Of a stretch of DNA of 64,000 nucleotides, positions 1 to 56,608 are shown in pieces. The notes below the pieces were generated by a model, which saw only the letters and a list, made by a program, of their open reading frames with translations, ran no database searches and was not told where the DNA came from. The stretch lies in assembly GCA_944548615.1 (NCBI GenBank), contig OX155961.1, forward strand, positions 30,052,770 through 30,116,769, in the 5' to 3' direction. Position 1 is the stretch's first letter. Every line of letters begins with the position of its first letter. The DNA comes from Micropterix aruncella (Eukaryota > Arthropoda > Insecta > Lepidoptera > Micropterigidae). Position numbers and translations under genes: made by a program.

Positions 1-860
1 GAATGTCTGGTGCACCATCGAGTGCAAATTTTTTTGTAACTTTGGATTTCTACGCAATGGACGTATATTTGCTTGAAATATGGGAAAATATATCGATTTT
101 CGATATCAAAAATATATCGAAATGAAAAAATACATCGATTTTCTGGCCTTTTGAGTTTTATTTGTAGAAGCCTACAGGTTGGCAAAACAGGAGCTATTTA
201 TTACATATCAACACCCTGATATTATTATTTTTTTTTGTATTTTGTTTAACAATTGTAATAAAATTTTCTTTTCTAAATCGAGTTTCCGCATTTCGCTTTA
301 AAATACGTTAGCACTCATTTAAACTTATTATTTGTTTTTTTTTAACTCCCATTATAACGCACATTTCTACTCCAGTATTTAAATACTGATAAGAATGAAA
401 ATATCTTTATTGTACTAAAAACACTAACAATGATAAGAAAAACTAAAATTCTATTTTTCGTTATTACAAACGGTGGGCTTATTGCTTCACAATTTCTTAC
501 AGCCAACCGTTGTAACATTGAATAAAAATAACTAATTAAACAGCTTACCTCAGCAACTTAATATACATACATCTTGTATACATTTATATGTATATACCCA
601 CATATAGGTTGGGGTATGTGCAAGGGGTGCCAGTGGGGGGAGGTGGATGTTTACCTTATATTTTGAGAAAGAAAATGTTATTTCAATAATGCCTTAAAGC
701 AGTGTAGTGAATTTGCATGATAGATAACATGCGGAAGCTGTTTCCAAAGTTAAGCAGAATGGACGGTTAATGAGTAGGTGAAAAAAGACATCTGATGTAA
801 TGGTATTATCCTGGTTTGATCTGAGTGGAATACGATTACTTCCTAACGGGTGAAGAAGTC
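1..860. other. AT-rich, no gene seen
   Basis: Low-complexity AT-rich sequence with only short frames. The 600-830 stretch could be an old retrotransposon tail read in reverse, but I cannot support it. Confidence 0.4.
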
Positions 861-957
861 ATTAATTAATTAATTATTAATTAATTAATTAAGTTATAAT
901 TAATTAAGGTAAGGAGGTGTAATTATAATTAATTATAATTAATTAAGGTAAGGAGGT
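861..957. repeat. TTAATTAA-rich tandem repeat
   Basis: Repeated TTAATTAATTAA blocks. The unit AATTAAGGTAAGGAGGTG occurs twice about 45 bp apart. Confidence 0.6.
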
Positions 958-1268
958 GCTATGGGACTATTCAGGACTTTGTCAAAGGAGTCAGAGGGCA
1001 TGCGGCTTTCTGCGCTCACGAATTTGAAGCCAAAGAAGTTCGTCTCAATATTCGCTTACGTAATCAAATTTACGCAAATTGAATAGGTATCGTATGCAGA
1101 TATTCTGAAGCCGTTTGATTTTATCCAGAGTTTTCTCGTTCATGTCTATAGCACTGACATCACCATAGTTCAGAATTGGGAGTAACAGCATCCTAGTGAG
1201 TATTATTACCTAAGGCTGACTGCTGCTATGTGCTTTTGCACTGGAGGATCAGAGGGCAAATCAAACAC

Positions 1269-1785
1269 CTATTTGCTAGCAGCGTGGAAGAACTTCAGCT
1301 CTTCATCGACAATGTTACTGGAGTATGTGACCAATATGGATTGAAACTGGACACCACAAAGACCAAGTACATGACAGTAAAGTGCCCCTAAGCAAATGCA
1401 GCTTACATCATTGATATATAAGCTCTAGATGGGCCTTTCACACTCAAAAATGACCACTTCAAAACCACTACTGAAAGCCCGACAGTAGTAGTTTGGCTGC
1501 AGTTGATTTCGTGAGTCGTGTTTCAGCAGACCGTTTCCGGCGTGAGAGTTCCCGCGAAGAATATTGGCGTGCTATTCTCTCGCATACTGTTCAATTTATT
1601 GCTCTCTCTCGTCACATTTTTTTACGAACACGGTATGGAACCAACTTATTTGTATTTGAGGGCATATATCTAGGGCTCATATATCGATGGCTTACATATG
1701 AAATTCTACTGGAGAAGACTGATAACATTATTTACCTTGGGTGCAATATGATCGACAACTGGGACATAGCAAGGAGGTAAAAATC
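1269..1785 (+). pseudogene. Non-LTR reverse transcriptase fragment, interrupted
   Basis: Frame 1269-1391 reads ASSVEELQLFIDNVTGVC, then GLKLDTTKTKYMTV, the region after the YADD motif in RTE/jockey-like reverse transcriptases. It stops at TAA. After about 300 bp of unrelated sequence, YLGCNMIDNWDI (about 1733-1780) resumes the same domain (pattern YLG..I...). The copy is dead. The 95-aa open frame at 1493-1780 mixes the insert and the RT tail and is not a gene. Confidence 0.6.
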
Positions 1786-1858
1786 CACATTAAAAAAACA
1801 GAATTGCCTTCGTTAAGATGAATAATACAATTTTTTTTTTTATAAGTGCAGCAGTCAT

Positions 1859-2195
1859 GTGAAACTAAACGGGCTATCATAATTGAATGCAAGTACAAAA
1901 TTTGTCTGTGCTGTTGACTGTTGAGGAGTTCCCTCTTTGGAAGCCAGCCCTGGGTGCCGCAGTCCTGTCTTGGTGAAACTTAGAACGGGCTGTCGTAATT
2001 GAATGCATATACAAAATTTCATGTCTACGCTGTTGACCGTTGTGGAGACCCCTCGTAGGGAGCTAACCCTGGGTGCAGCAGCTGTGTCATGGTGAAACTT
2101 AGAATGGGCTAACATAACTGAATGCATATGCAAAATTTTGTGTCTGTGCTGTTGAAGGTTGAGGAGTCCCCTTGTCGGGAGCCAACTCAGGAAAA
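1859..2195. repeat. Minisatellite, about 117 bp x 2.9
   Basis: Three diverged units begin GTGAAACT at 1859, 1973 and 2092 (spacings 114 and 119 bp). Each contains a GGGCT..CATAA.TGAATGCA core and a GTTGAGGAG segment. The 117-aa minus-strand frame across it is repeat-encoded and has no recognisable family. Confidence 0.8.
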
Positions 2196-2768
2196 AATGC
2201 ATTGTCATAGGAGCTGAACAAATATGTAAATTTTCAACTTCATATGATAATATTTGAGGACATCTCTCAATTAAGAAACTTCATAAGGATGGATCTCATC
2301 ATCAGAACAAGATTTTGAAAAAAATGGGACTAATCTGGAAGTATATCCTTTCAAATAACAAAAGAATTTTCCAAATCGGTTTATAAATGACTGAATTCTG
2401 AGGTAACACACATTAAAAAAAAAACAAACGAATTGAAAAAAATAACTTTGTCATTTTTTGAAGTTGGTTAAAAAAAATATTGCGGGAGAAACTTTAACCT
2501 ACACCTGAAGATCAGGCTTTGAGATGCTACGAATTCTCAATATTAATAAATGGGATGGCAAACTGGGCACTTACAGACATGCTGTTAAGAAACCTGAAGC
2601 CTTCAAAATGTATTTGGGTCATTCCGTCCTTTCGTGCAAAACAGGCGATTCCGCGGAGCAAATTTTTTTTTCATGAATTTCAGATTTATTGATATTTAAT
2701 ATAATTAAGACCTCCTAGTAAAGACATTTATGTGGGAGGCACTTTGGTACATAGTGTACTTTACTAAT

Positions 2769-4855
2769 AAATGGGCGGAGGGTAATGACGATCGGGATGG
2801 TAATGAAATTTGCCAAGAAGGTAATGATATGTCAAAGGATGGTAATGACACTAGCCTGGAAGGTAATATTAGCTGAGGATGGTAATGACATGTGATATAG
2901 AAATAACATCAGTAATGTATTGTTTCTTTACAAAATATATTTATTAAAAAAATCCATAACCAATACCAACATTAAAAGTTATGAAGCCTATTTTTAAAGC
3001 GGCCACTAATGAACTAAATCATCTAAGAAAATTTAAGAAATCTTTATTATTCTTTTTCGCATTACATGAATTACATACAAAACATATTATTAGGTATAAT
3101 TCTATAAACAAAAAGTATGGAATAAGAAATAGAAAATAAAAAATATAAAATCTTGAGATCTACTTTCCTTGTAAAATCAATAGACTTTTGTCCTCTTGTA
3201 CTTTTGTAACTTAGTAGAACTTCACGGAATCTAGTACCAAATGTAAGCTTTCATGCTCTAATACTCAATCAAAAAAAAAATCTTTGTAATATAAAATATC
3301 TAAAAGTCAAAAAAATTAATCGTTACTCTAACCCTATTGTAATCTATCGTGACTCGAGCGTCAATGTTATCTCGCTTAAAAACTGCTATAATTAATAATG
3401 CAACAAAACTCTATACTAACAATATAGGAAAAGTTTTCTTACTAATCGTAAGATAAAATGGAAATTATAATATCTTGACATCAACGCTTTTATTTATAAT
3501 TTTAATCAGGAAGATTTTAAAATGAATATTTTCCTCGTCTAGTAAGGTAAGGCATTGGCAAAGGATAGAAACTGCTAGTTTCCGCAACATTATCTTCATC
3601 ATAAATAGGATAGAAAACGAATTTACCGCGTGAAATTTGTAGCACCCGGGTGCTACAAATTTCAAGCGGTAAATTCGTTTTCTATCCTATTTATAATGTC
3701 AAACAACCGCGATAGTCTTCGATTTTATATTATCTTCATCGTCTACTACGGGCCAAGAAAGCATATTAGATTTATCCCAACATTAAAAAAAAGTACGGTT
3801 TTGAGTATTCTCAATTTTTTCCTATGTACTAATACAGCTTGTTTTAATAGATATTGGACTATTACCCAAATCATCAATATTGTCGGAATGTACACCATGA
3901 CAAGCTACATTCTTAACATTTTCTTTTTTGGCGTTGCAATTTTTTGTATTGTCATTATCCATGTCATCAGTGTGCTTATCAACATTGTGCCGTCAGTATT
4001 CATATAAAACGGCATGACTTTTATATGTCGTTGTGTCTCAAAAACGGTAGTACACTTCCACGTACACTGCCACTTTTGTCATCCTAATTTATCGTATTGG
4101 TTGGTATTGAAATAGATATGCCTTCATTTAATGTATTTATGAAGAGCGGGTGTTTCGTTGTTCAATACATTGCTTGCTACATGAACTTTCGGTGTATCGT
4201 CTTTCATCTCATTGCTAGTAAGGTGGTTTACATTAAACACATGGTTAACTATAATTTCACCGTATTGAGTGAAGCTTTCTACAAAATCGCGATTGATTAA
4301 TTCAGGTTATGTGATGTCAATCCCAACGCTCAATCTCCCCAAATGCTTTGTATGGTTGCACGGTACGTAGATGAAACTGGAGATAAAAGAGCTTAGCTCT
4401 CTTTCTTCTATAATTCTTCTCTTTCTTCTCTTTCTTCTAGAATTCTTTCATAATTTACCCCAAATACACTTAAACAGGCCAAAATTGACATATAGATCAT
4501 TGACATTTATCTACTTAGCTCTTAAGTTTCCTATAAAAACCTTCAAAACCATTCGAAATTGTCAATAACTCATTGCCTTCCAAAAGTTTTCATTACCATC
4601 TGACACGTTTTCATTACCTTCCAATACGTTTCATTACCATCCTACATAAATTTGGAAGGAAAGGAAGGTAATGACAAGGAGTGGAATGAAATAATGGAAG
4701 TTTATTCTGCATATTTCGCATGATTGATGACCTTGAAGTTTCAATAACAGTGGACGAAAAGACCCTACCAAAACACACCAAAGTGGATAAAAACTTAGCT
4801 TTTTTGTTTTGTAGGTACTTACTGTTTGACTTGGATGGATGGTAATGACTGCTGA
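2769..4855. mobile_element. Possible DNA transposon with GGTAATGA subterminal repeats
   Basis: The left end has about six copies of GGTAATGA-like octamers (2775-2890, mostly preceded by GAT or AAG). The right end (4585-4655) has TCATTACC copies in inverse orientation, then direct copies again up to about 4855. Clustered, oppositely oriented subterminal motifs are a DNA-transposon feature. The interior is AT-rich, with only short frames and no recognised transposase; the small open frames here look like chance. Confidence 0.4.
3601..3694. repeat. Perfect-centre hairpin of the GATAGAAAACGAATTTACC family
   Basis: Two 47-nt arms meet at AGCACCC|GGGTGCT with few mismatches. The arm sequence recurs at 6.1 and 20.7 kb and, more weakly, 43.9 kb. 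The downstream flank CAAACAACCGCGATAGTCTTC is also shared. Confidence 0.85.
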
Positions 4856-4859
4856 ACGG

Positions 4860-5720
4860 TGACAAACTCGAAATGAAGAGAAAGAACTTAAATATCTTTT
4901 TACACGGCGACTATTCACACAGCCTTCAGAGCTTACGCGACAGACTGACCAATGAGGAGCATAATGATCTACGGTAGAAGCTTGGGCTCCTGTTGCGGAG
5001 CAAGATATACTTATTTTTTATTGCGCGGGAAATGATAGAATCTCTGTTGCCAAAGACAACAGTAGAAATATTTTGTTTATATGTAATTGTAGATGTCTTA
5101 TATTTTAATACCTATAGTGTGTTTACCTTATCTTTCATGTATGCTAAGACAACTAAGTATGTGTTGGCAAGTTTAGGTACAACACATCGACGAATTTGAA
5201 GTTTGTGGTTTGGAGGCGGAGAGGAATGAAATTTTTCCATGTATTTTTAAGATTAAAAAAAAACTATGTACTTTAGAATTAGATTTCCAAAAGAGCCTTC
5301 TCCCTCACACTTAGAGTAAATATATTTCAATAAAACTTTTTTTCTAAATGCGGTATGCAGTCTGATATTAGAGTTTACAGGCGATTTGCACGAAATGGCG
5401 GAATGACCCATTTACCTTTCACGAAAAGTAGTACATATATGCAAAGCCCCGAATATTCTAGCATCAAATATTACAATATGTTGCATAAAGCGTTATTTTT
5501 TTTAAATCAGTTCATTGATGCCCTAAAGAAATTTGTATCAGAAAATAAATTTTATTCCATAAGAGAAAATGACATTTGTTGTAGACTTGTGAGATTTGCT
5601 GTAGAAACATAATTATGAAAAGCTTTACCCTAATTTAAAATTTTAATGACACTTAAATCTTTATTGTTTTATTGCTAATAGTTTTTGTTATTTCATTGAT
5701 ATTCTGTTTTTTTATTGTCT
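4860..5720. other. No gene recognised
   Basis: Short AT-rich frames only. Part of 5385-5430 resembles 2625-2660 (both contain a CCTTTC...GGCGATT-type stretch on opposite strands), suggesting an old repeat. Confidence 0.35.
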
Positions 5721-5724
5721 TAAT

Positions 5725-6026
5725 GGGCTCGATTGCGTTTCTTCGTGAACTAAAATCGGAAATTAATCCGTGTGATCGAGACAGGGCAATACGCTAGAGC
5801 AGAGTGTAAGATGATATGAGCGGTTGTCACTTTTTCACATTAAAACTGGCCGCCAAGGTCAAATCTTAGACCGCACGAAATATGCTCGAATTTATTCGGA
5901 CGAGTATAAGTTCGGCAGGTAGTATTTATCGACGATCGTTCGCTTGATATTCCACTCTAACGTATTGCTGTCTCGTTCGCTTGGACTAATTTTAGTTTTA
6001 GTTCACAAAGAAATGCAATCGGGCCC
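5725..6026. mobile_element. MITE with about 30-bp terminal inverted repeats
   Basis: The left end GGGCTCGATTGCGTTTCTT is inverted at the right end (GGGCCCGATTGCATTTCTT on the minus strand), extending to GTGAACTAAAA. A second inner inverted pair (GGGCAATACG / CGTATTGCTG) makes the 302-bp element an imperfect palindrome. AAT flanks both sides. No coding capacity; superfamily unassigned. Confidence 0.8.
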
Positions 6027-6078
6027 AATATATCTTGATTTTCATATCTATTGTTGATTCTAAAGATATCTCATTTTT

Positions 6079-6237
6079 ATAAATAGGATAGAAAACGAAT
6101 TTACCGCGTGAAATTTGTAGGACCCGACGTTTCGGTGACGCCGCCGCCGTCTAGGGTAGACAACGGCGGCTGCAACGTCACCGAAACGTCGGGTCCTACA
6201 AATTTCACGCGGTAAATTCGTTTTCTATCCTATTTAT
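6079..6237. repeat. Long hairpin of the same family, with CCGAAACGTC arm ends
   Basis: Arms of about 65-70 nt contain GAATTTACCGCGTG and GACCCGACGTTTCGGTGACG. They close on a GC-rich loop with its own inverted GCCGCCGT/ACGGCGGC. Lies directly 5' of a Penelope-like remnant in the same orientation. Confidence 0.85.
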
Positions 6238-6439
6238 AATGTCAAACAACCGCGATAGTCTTCGATTTTATATCTCATTTTTGTTATTTCCATGTTTTTT
6301 TATTATTATATAATGACGATTTATTACTGATTATCTTCATTATTGACTATTTTTAAATTATTTTAATTTTTTAAATTACTGCTTTAAAAAATATTCAGTA
6401 CCTATTCATATTTAAATATTCATATTCAATATTCAGATC

Positions 6440-6900
6440 ATGAGCATTTTTACCATATGTCAAGGGCGTGACGGATCAAATAAGTAAACAAATTCAATAT
6501 AAAAATGGTTGACTGTAAGATATCGCTATAGCGATAAGTCCGCCATTTGTGCATAAATTGTCATTTTTATAAAACCAGCGTAATATTCATTAAGTTATGT
6601 TTTTATAGCACAGTTATTCTATTCTATTCTATTCTATCTTCAAACCGACTTAAAATATCGCTTAATCTCTGAGGTGTGTAAAGGATGTAATACCACTGCA
6701 AACCCCAGGTTTGTACAAAACGAGTGCAGCTGTGGTTTAGCCTACATTGGACAAATGAAACGGCCCATATTCACTCGACTGATAGAGGACATCGAAACTG
6801 TTAAAAACGTTCAGCGAGAAAATGGGCGATCTGCAAACATATATTGGATAGCGGAATTAACCACTGGATGCAGTTTCAAAATCCTATTGGGCTATTGAAA
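6440..6900 (+). pseudogene. Penelope-like element fragment (GIY-YIG region)
   Basis: The frame ending about 6898 reads ECSCGLAYIGQMKRPIFTRL, then VKNVQREN. It is a diverged copy of the better-preserved Penelope-like GIY-YIG domain at 58 kb. Upstream, the ACCATATGTCAAGGGCGTGA segment also matches that copy, separated by about 130 bp of inserted sequence that includes a TATTC short repeat. Confidence 0.75.
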
Positions 6901-6944
6901 TGTGTGTGTGAAATGTGTGATTGAAATCCTATTGAAATGTGTGA

Positions 6945-7440
6945 TTTTCTGGAGCAACGATGCAATGTCAAATTTTGCACGGAACTGGGGGAAAACTTTC
7001 ACAGAAACGTCTCAACTTTTGAAATAAGTTTAAGGATATCATGCTCTGGGTCGTGATGATCCTACACGCAAAAAGAGACCAGATTTGTGACAACTCATGG
7101 CTCTTGCACCACGACAATGCGCTTGCTTTCTCAGCTTTTTGACAATTCACCAGTTTTGTGTCAAAAATCTGAGGACTGTCCTCCCGTAGCCTCCTTACTC
7201 ACCAGACCTGGCTCCTCGCGATCTTTTCTTATTTCCGAAATTATAATCGGTGCTGAAAGAACGCCGTTTTCAGAGTATTGATATATCAAAGCAAATTCAT
7301 CACAGACCTTAAAGATCATTTCAAATGAAGCTATCCAGGACTGCTTTGCGAAATGAAAACATCGCTGGAAAATGTGTATGAATAAGGAAAGAGTGACTTT
7401 GAAGACTTTGAAGGGGACATGAAATAATAACCTGTGAAAT
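6945..7440 (+). pseudogene. Mariner transposase remnant with internal deletion
   Basis: Reads RCNVKFCTELGENFHRN (N-terminal helix-turn-helix region), jumps to THGSC...SLLTRPGS (catalytic-domain remains), then QDCFAK..RWKMCM near the C-terminus, in several frames. This order matches mariner-family transposases with the middle deleted. It is just downstream of DHX34. Confidence 0.6.
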
Positions 7441-7522
7441 TAATAATAAAGTTTTAAAAAATAAACTTTGGTTATTTTCTGAACAGACTCGTATAATTAA
7501 ACAGCGCCGAATCCAACTTTAT

Positions 7523-52565
<45,043 letters not shown>

Positions 52566-52905
52566 TTTTTAGGCGCTTAAGTTAGCGAATGACAGATTTT
52601 GAGGTTATATTTCGTTGTTTGTTTATTAGCTGTCATTTACCTGTCACTGTCAAATAAATATTTTTTTGGATTGGTCGTGAAATGAGGTCTAATGCACCAA
52701 TCACAAAAAAGTGTGGAGCCTCTGGAAGCTGCTAAAAAAAGGAAGGCACACGTAGTCTTGTGACCAGATTTTGATGCCAGCGTCTCCTGTTGGTAGATAC
52801 TTTGAACCGTCATTGAAAAACGTAGCCAAATGTTTTAAACACATTTACTTTCATTTTTGATATTCGGTGTTTTTTCTTTATTACGGGTTGGTTTTTATAT
52901 TACTA

Positions 52906-53270
52906 CGGGTGAGTTTTTAATTAATGACATCCTTGAATAGGGTGAATCAGTACGACCAAGTAAGGAACTTTTGAGTATTTTTAAATTTTTTATTTTAAAT
53001 TTTATTTCTTTTAATTTATTAGTACCTACATTTGAAAAACTTGACTGATAAATAAAAGTTGGACTAGCGTTGAGCGAGGTGCGCCATCTAGCAATGGGTA
53101 TAATATCGCGAATAAACTTTATACACTACGCTATTTTTCAAAACATTACGCTTTTAATTTTTATACATATATATTTTTTGTGTTTTTTCCAAAATTCATA
53201 TCAAAAGTTGCTTATTTGCTCGTACTGATTCACCCTTTTCAAGGATGTCAGTAATTAAAAACTCAGCCTG
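52906..53270. mobile_element. MITE with TA duplication, about 55-bp inverted ends
   Basis: The left end CGGGTGAGTTTTTAATTAATG continues to GGTGAATCAGTACGA. The right end is its inverse (CAGGCTGAGTTTTTAATTAC on the minus strand). TA at 52904-52905 and 53271-53272 fits Tc1/mariner-type insertion. Single ends lie at 53677-53735 and 30820-30870. Confidence 0.85.
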
Positions 53271-53289
53271 TACCTATATTAAATTATAG

Positions 53290-54140
53290 GGTCCGCTGGT
53301 ATTCCCATCAAAAAATATCAACGAGCTTCCAGTAATCGATATTGTTTTTGTGTCAAAAAAATGGTCGACCTCTAGTTTAGTACAGTTCAGTCATCCATAA
53401 AAAATCCAAAGCGTCGAAAATTTAATTTAATGTTAACAAAAGAACTGCATGACGCTTATCGACGCGTCATGCAGTTCTCCCGTTCTTTCATTTCAAAACA
53501 TCAGTTATTCCGTTATATTTAGATTTTTTGCAATATCTGCAGTAGAACCTCGATTATCCATCAGGGATCGGCACCAGAGAAGTCACTGATTAAAGAAATA
53601 GACTAAGCCATAGAAATCAGGAGATGACATTTTACCACAAAAAAGACATCCACGTTTACATAGGTACTTATTATTATACAGGGTGAGTTTTTAATTAGTG
53701 ACATCCTTGTAGTGGGTGAATCAGTACGAGCAAGTAAGTAACTTTTTATATTAAATTGTTAAAACAAATAATGTAATAACATTATTTAAAATTACATTTT
53801 ATTCCGATTGGTTTTAAAAAGTTTCAGAACCCATCAGTTGTTTCCTTGACATTGGTAACAACCTCGGTCGTTGGTCGGCGACCTTGTACGGCGTTCTCTT
53901 GAACACAATAGTCACATGGCAAGGCAATAGATTGCGCTGCGCTGTTATTTCTTAACAGATTATTTGGAATACTTACGGCATTTACCATCACTATTGAACC
54001 TTTTTAAAACCGGAATAGATATTACAAATAAAACGAGGCCTATACAAATAAAATTAAATTTTGAGTTACAGCAATTTTGGCGCACTACAAATTCTAGATT
54101 CTTGGTTGGTTACAATAAAGAATTTATTGTTCCGTTCTAA
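53290..54140. other. No gene recognised
   Basis: Contains a small perfect hairpin (53432-53478: AGAACTGCATGACGC/GCGTCATGCAGTTCT) and one MITE end at 53677. Otherwise AT-rich. Confidence 0.45.
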
Positions 54141-54146
54141 TAAAAT

Positions 54147-55285
54147 ATTGGATTGATGAAAATGACCATGTAATCCATTTTTACTGTCTTTGTTAAAAAT
54201 GGGAATATAAGGAAAATTTGTAGAATTTTACAGTTTTTGAAGAAAACAATACAAATATATAATATAGATATAATATCTTACGTAGAATTAGGGGCCAGAT
54301 ACACTGGGCTTACGTACGCAACGTACGCAACGCATGACCATATCCGGCCATTGAATTTAGATGGAAGCAGACCCACCTATCCCACGCAACGTTGCGTAGG
54401 ATAAGTGCGTCTGCTTTCATTCAATTACAAGGGCCAGATATCATAATACGTTGCATACGTCGGACCAGTGTGCCGGACCCCTAAGGGGTCTAGCAACTGG
54501 TCTTACGTTATAATAGTAATATTGGATTGATGAAAATGACAATGTAATCCATTTTTACTGTCTTTGTTGAAAATGGGAATACAAGGAAAATTTGTAGAAT
54601 TTTACAGTTTTTGAAGAAAACAATACAAAGATATAATATAGATATAATATCTTACGTAGAATAAGGGGTCAGACACACTGGGCTTACGTACGCAACGTAC
54701 GCAACGCATGATCATATATGGCCATTGAATTTAGATGGAAGCAGACCCACCTATCCCACGCAACGTTGCGTAGGATAAGTGCGTCTGCTTTCATTCAATT
54801 ACAAGGGCCAGATATCATAATACGTTGCGTACGTCGAACCAGTGTGCCGGACCCCTAAGGGGTCTAGCAACTGGTCCTACGTACGCAACGTACGCAACGT
54901 ATTATGACATCTGGCCTTTTAATTTTCATGAAAGCAGACACACTTATCCCACACAAAGTTGCGTGGAATAAGTGTGTCTTCTGTCATGCAAATTAAAAGG
55001 CCAGATGTCTTAATGCGTTGAGTACGTTGCGTCCGTACGACAAGCCTGTCGGACCCCTAAGGCCTCCGCCACACGTGTCCCACGTATGCAAAGTACGCAA
55101 CGCATTATGATGTCTGGCCCTGGAATTTGCATTTGTAGATGACAATAAAACGTTGCATACGTTGCATACGTAGGATGTGTGCCGGAGCCCTAAGTGTGTC
55201 TCTAAGTTATCTGTTTTCATACAAATTCAAGGGTCTAGACGTCATAATGCGTTGCGTACATTGTGTACGTGGGACAAGTGTGGCG
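54147..55285. mobile_element. Cluster of fold-back elements
   Basis: Two 374-bp direct repeats (54147-54520 and 54521 to about 54890), each containing a near-perfect hairpin of about 200 bp centred on ACGCAACGTTGCGT (54390 and 54764). A third hairpin is centred near 54957. A fourth (55065-55285) has outer ends CCGCCACACGTGTCCCACGTA inverted at the right. Shared arm words include TACGTACGCAACG, CCGGACCCCTAAGG and TCTGGCC. No coding sequence. Confidence 0.85.
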
Positions 55286-55892
55286 ATACGCAGAAATTCA
55301 TCTCTGTAAATAATTTGTTATTTTTTATTTTTTACATTCCGTTTTAATCACATTTTTGAATGCCATTCCTGGCTATCAATTTCATATCATCCTCCATAAA
55401 TCAAGCATCGGCCCCTCTCTCGTATCGCAAGATGGTTTTAATCAAATTTGTCACGAGCATAAATCTTGGAATATGTCAGCTTCGCTGGGACATGACTAAA
55501 AAGATGAAAAATCGTTAGATATCTACAACTTTATTTGTTGGGCATTTTTTAAAAGAGCCCTATTAAAATGAAACACGTTTTTAACAGGTCTCTATCACTT
55601 CGAAGTAGCTCGATATACAACGAATAGATGGCGCTATTAGTGCTTTTCCAGTGATTTGTATTTTTTTAATAAAAAATACATTTCATGTATATGTAACTAT
55701 GTATTGAGATAGGTAAGAATCAGGCACGTAACTCTGGATACATCCTTGGTAAGAATTTATAGTGGGTAGCTACTATAAATTCTAAATATATCTAGATCAA
55801 ATATACCTACCTTTGCAAAATTCCAAACGTGTGGATCGTTCGTTTGGCTTGGCTTGTGTAGGCTTGCAAGCGTTTGCCGCCGATCCGACTGA

Positions 55893-56450
55893 GTGTCGGT
55901 TTTGTGCGCAAATCAAAGAAGGCTTGTGGCAATCGCTTGCGAGCCATCCACATGCTTGCGAGTCATCCAAGCGTTTATACAAGCCGTTTGTGGCAAGTGT
56001 GTGGATGCGGCACTAGCTAGTCACAGTCACGCACACACAGCTCAACTGGAGAGGATTCAAAGGCGGTTCGTCCGATGCATAGCCCGACGCGAACATCTCG
56101 CATTTGACTCCTACCACAGACTTATTAGGGAACTACCCCTACCGTGATAGGCTGCAGTACATGTTGTCGCTTGAAGACCGACGAACAGCTGCGGATATGA
56201 ATGCGCTACATGGCATCGTCAATGGGACGCTCTGAAGGTGCCGCAATGTAAGACCCGATCTATACAGTTATTCGAGCCCCCGAGACGACATTCTAATTAA
56301 ACACGCAATTCAATGCTTAATAGATTACCTCGTACATTGTATATAATAAGAAATTCACAGAGCTTGACATTTATAGCACAAACAAAATTAGTTTTAAATC
56401 GGCAGTGCGATCCGTCCTTAAAGCAGCAGCGATAACTGCAACTAATTAAT
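55893..56450 (+). pseudogene. LINE reverse-transcriptase C-terminus
   Basis: Reads HTAQLERIQRRFVRCIARRE (55893-56147 frame) and, in another frame, LQYMLSLEDRRTAADMNALHGIVNG, the C-terminal domain of jockey-superfamily LINEs. It ends just before a 16-bp tandem tail. Confidence 0.75.
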
Positions 56451-56608
56451 AAATTATAATATGTATAAATTATAATATGTATAAATTATAATATGTATAA
56501 ATTATAATATGTATAAATTATAATATGTATAAATTATAATATGTATAAATTATAATATGTATAAATTATAATATGTATAAATTATAATATGTATAAATTA
56601 TAATATGT
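56451..56608. repeat. 16-bp tandem repeat, about 10 copies
   Basis: Unit AAATTATAATATGTAT repeated with almost no variation, starting where the LINE 3' region ends. Confidence 0.95.

Noticed and set aside
4614..4918. Two overlapping minus-strand frames
   Set aside because: Chance frames over the GGTAATGA repeat region; no known domain.
6120..6240. Active hammerhead in the hairpin repeats
   Set aside because: GAAACGTC is present but CTGATGA is not; only a decayed relationship is possible.
54147..55285. CRISPR-like array
   Set aside because: The units are palindromic fold-backs of about 200-374 bp in a eukaryotic genome, not short repeats with unique spacers.
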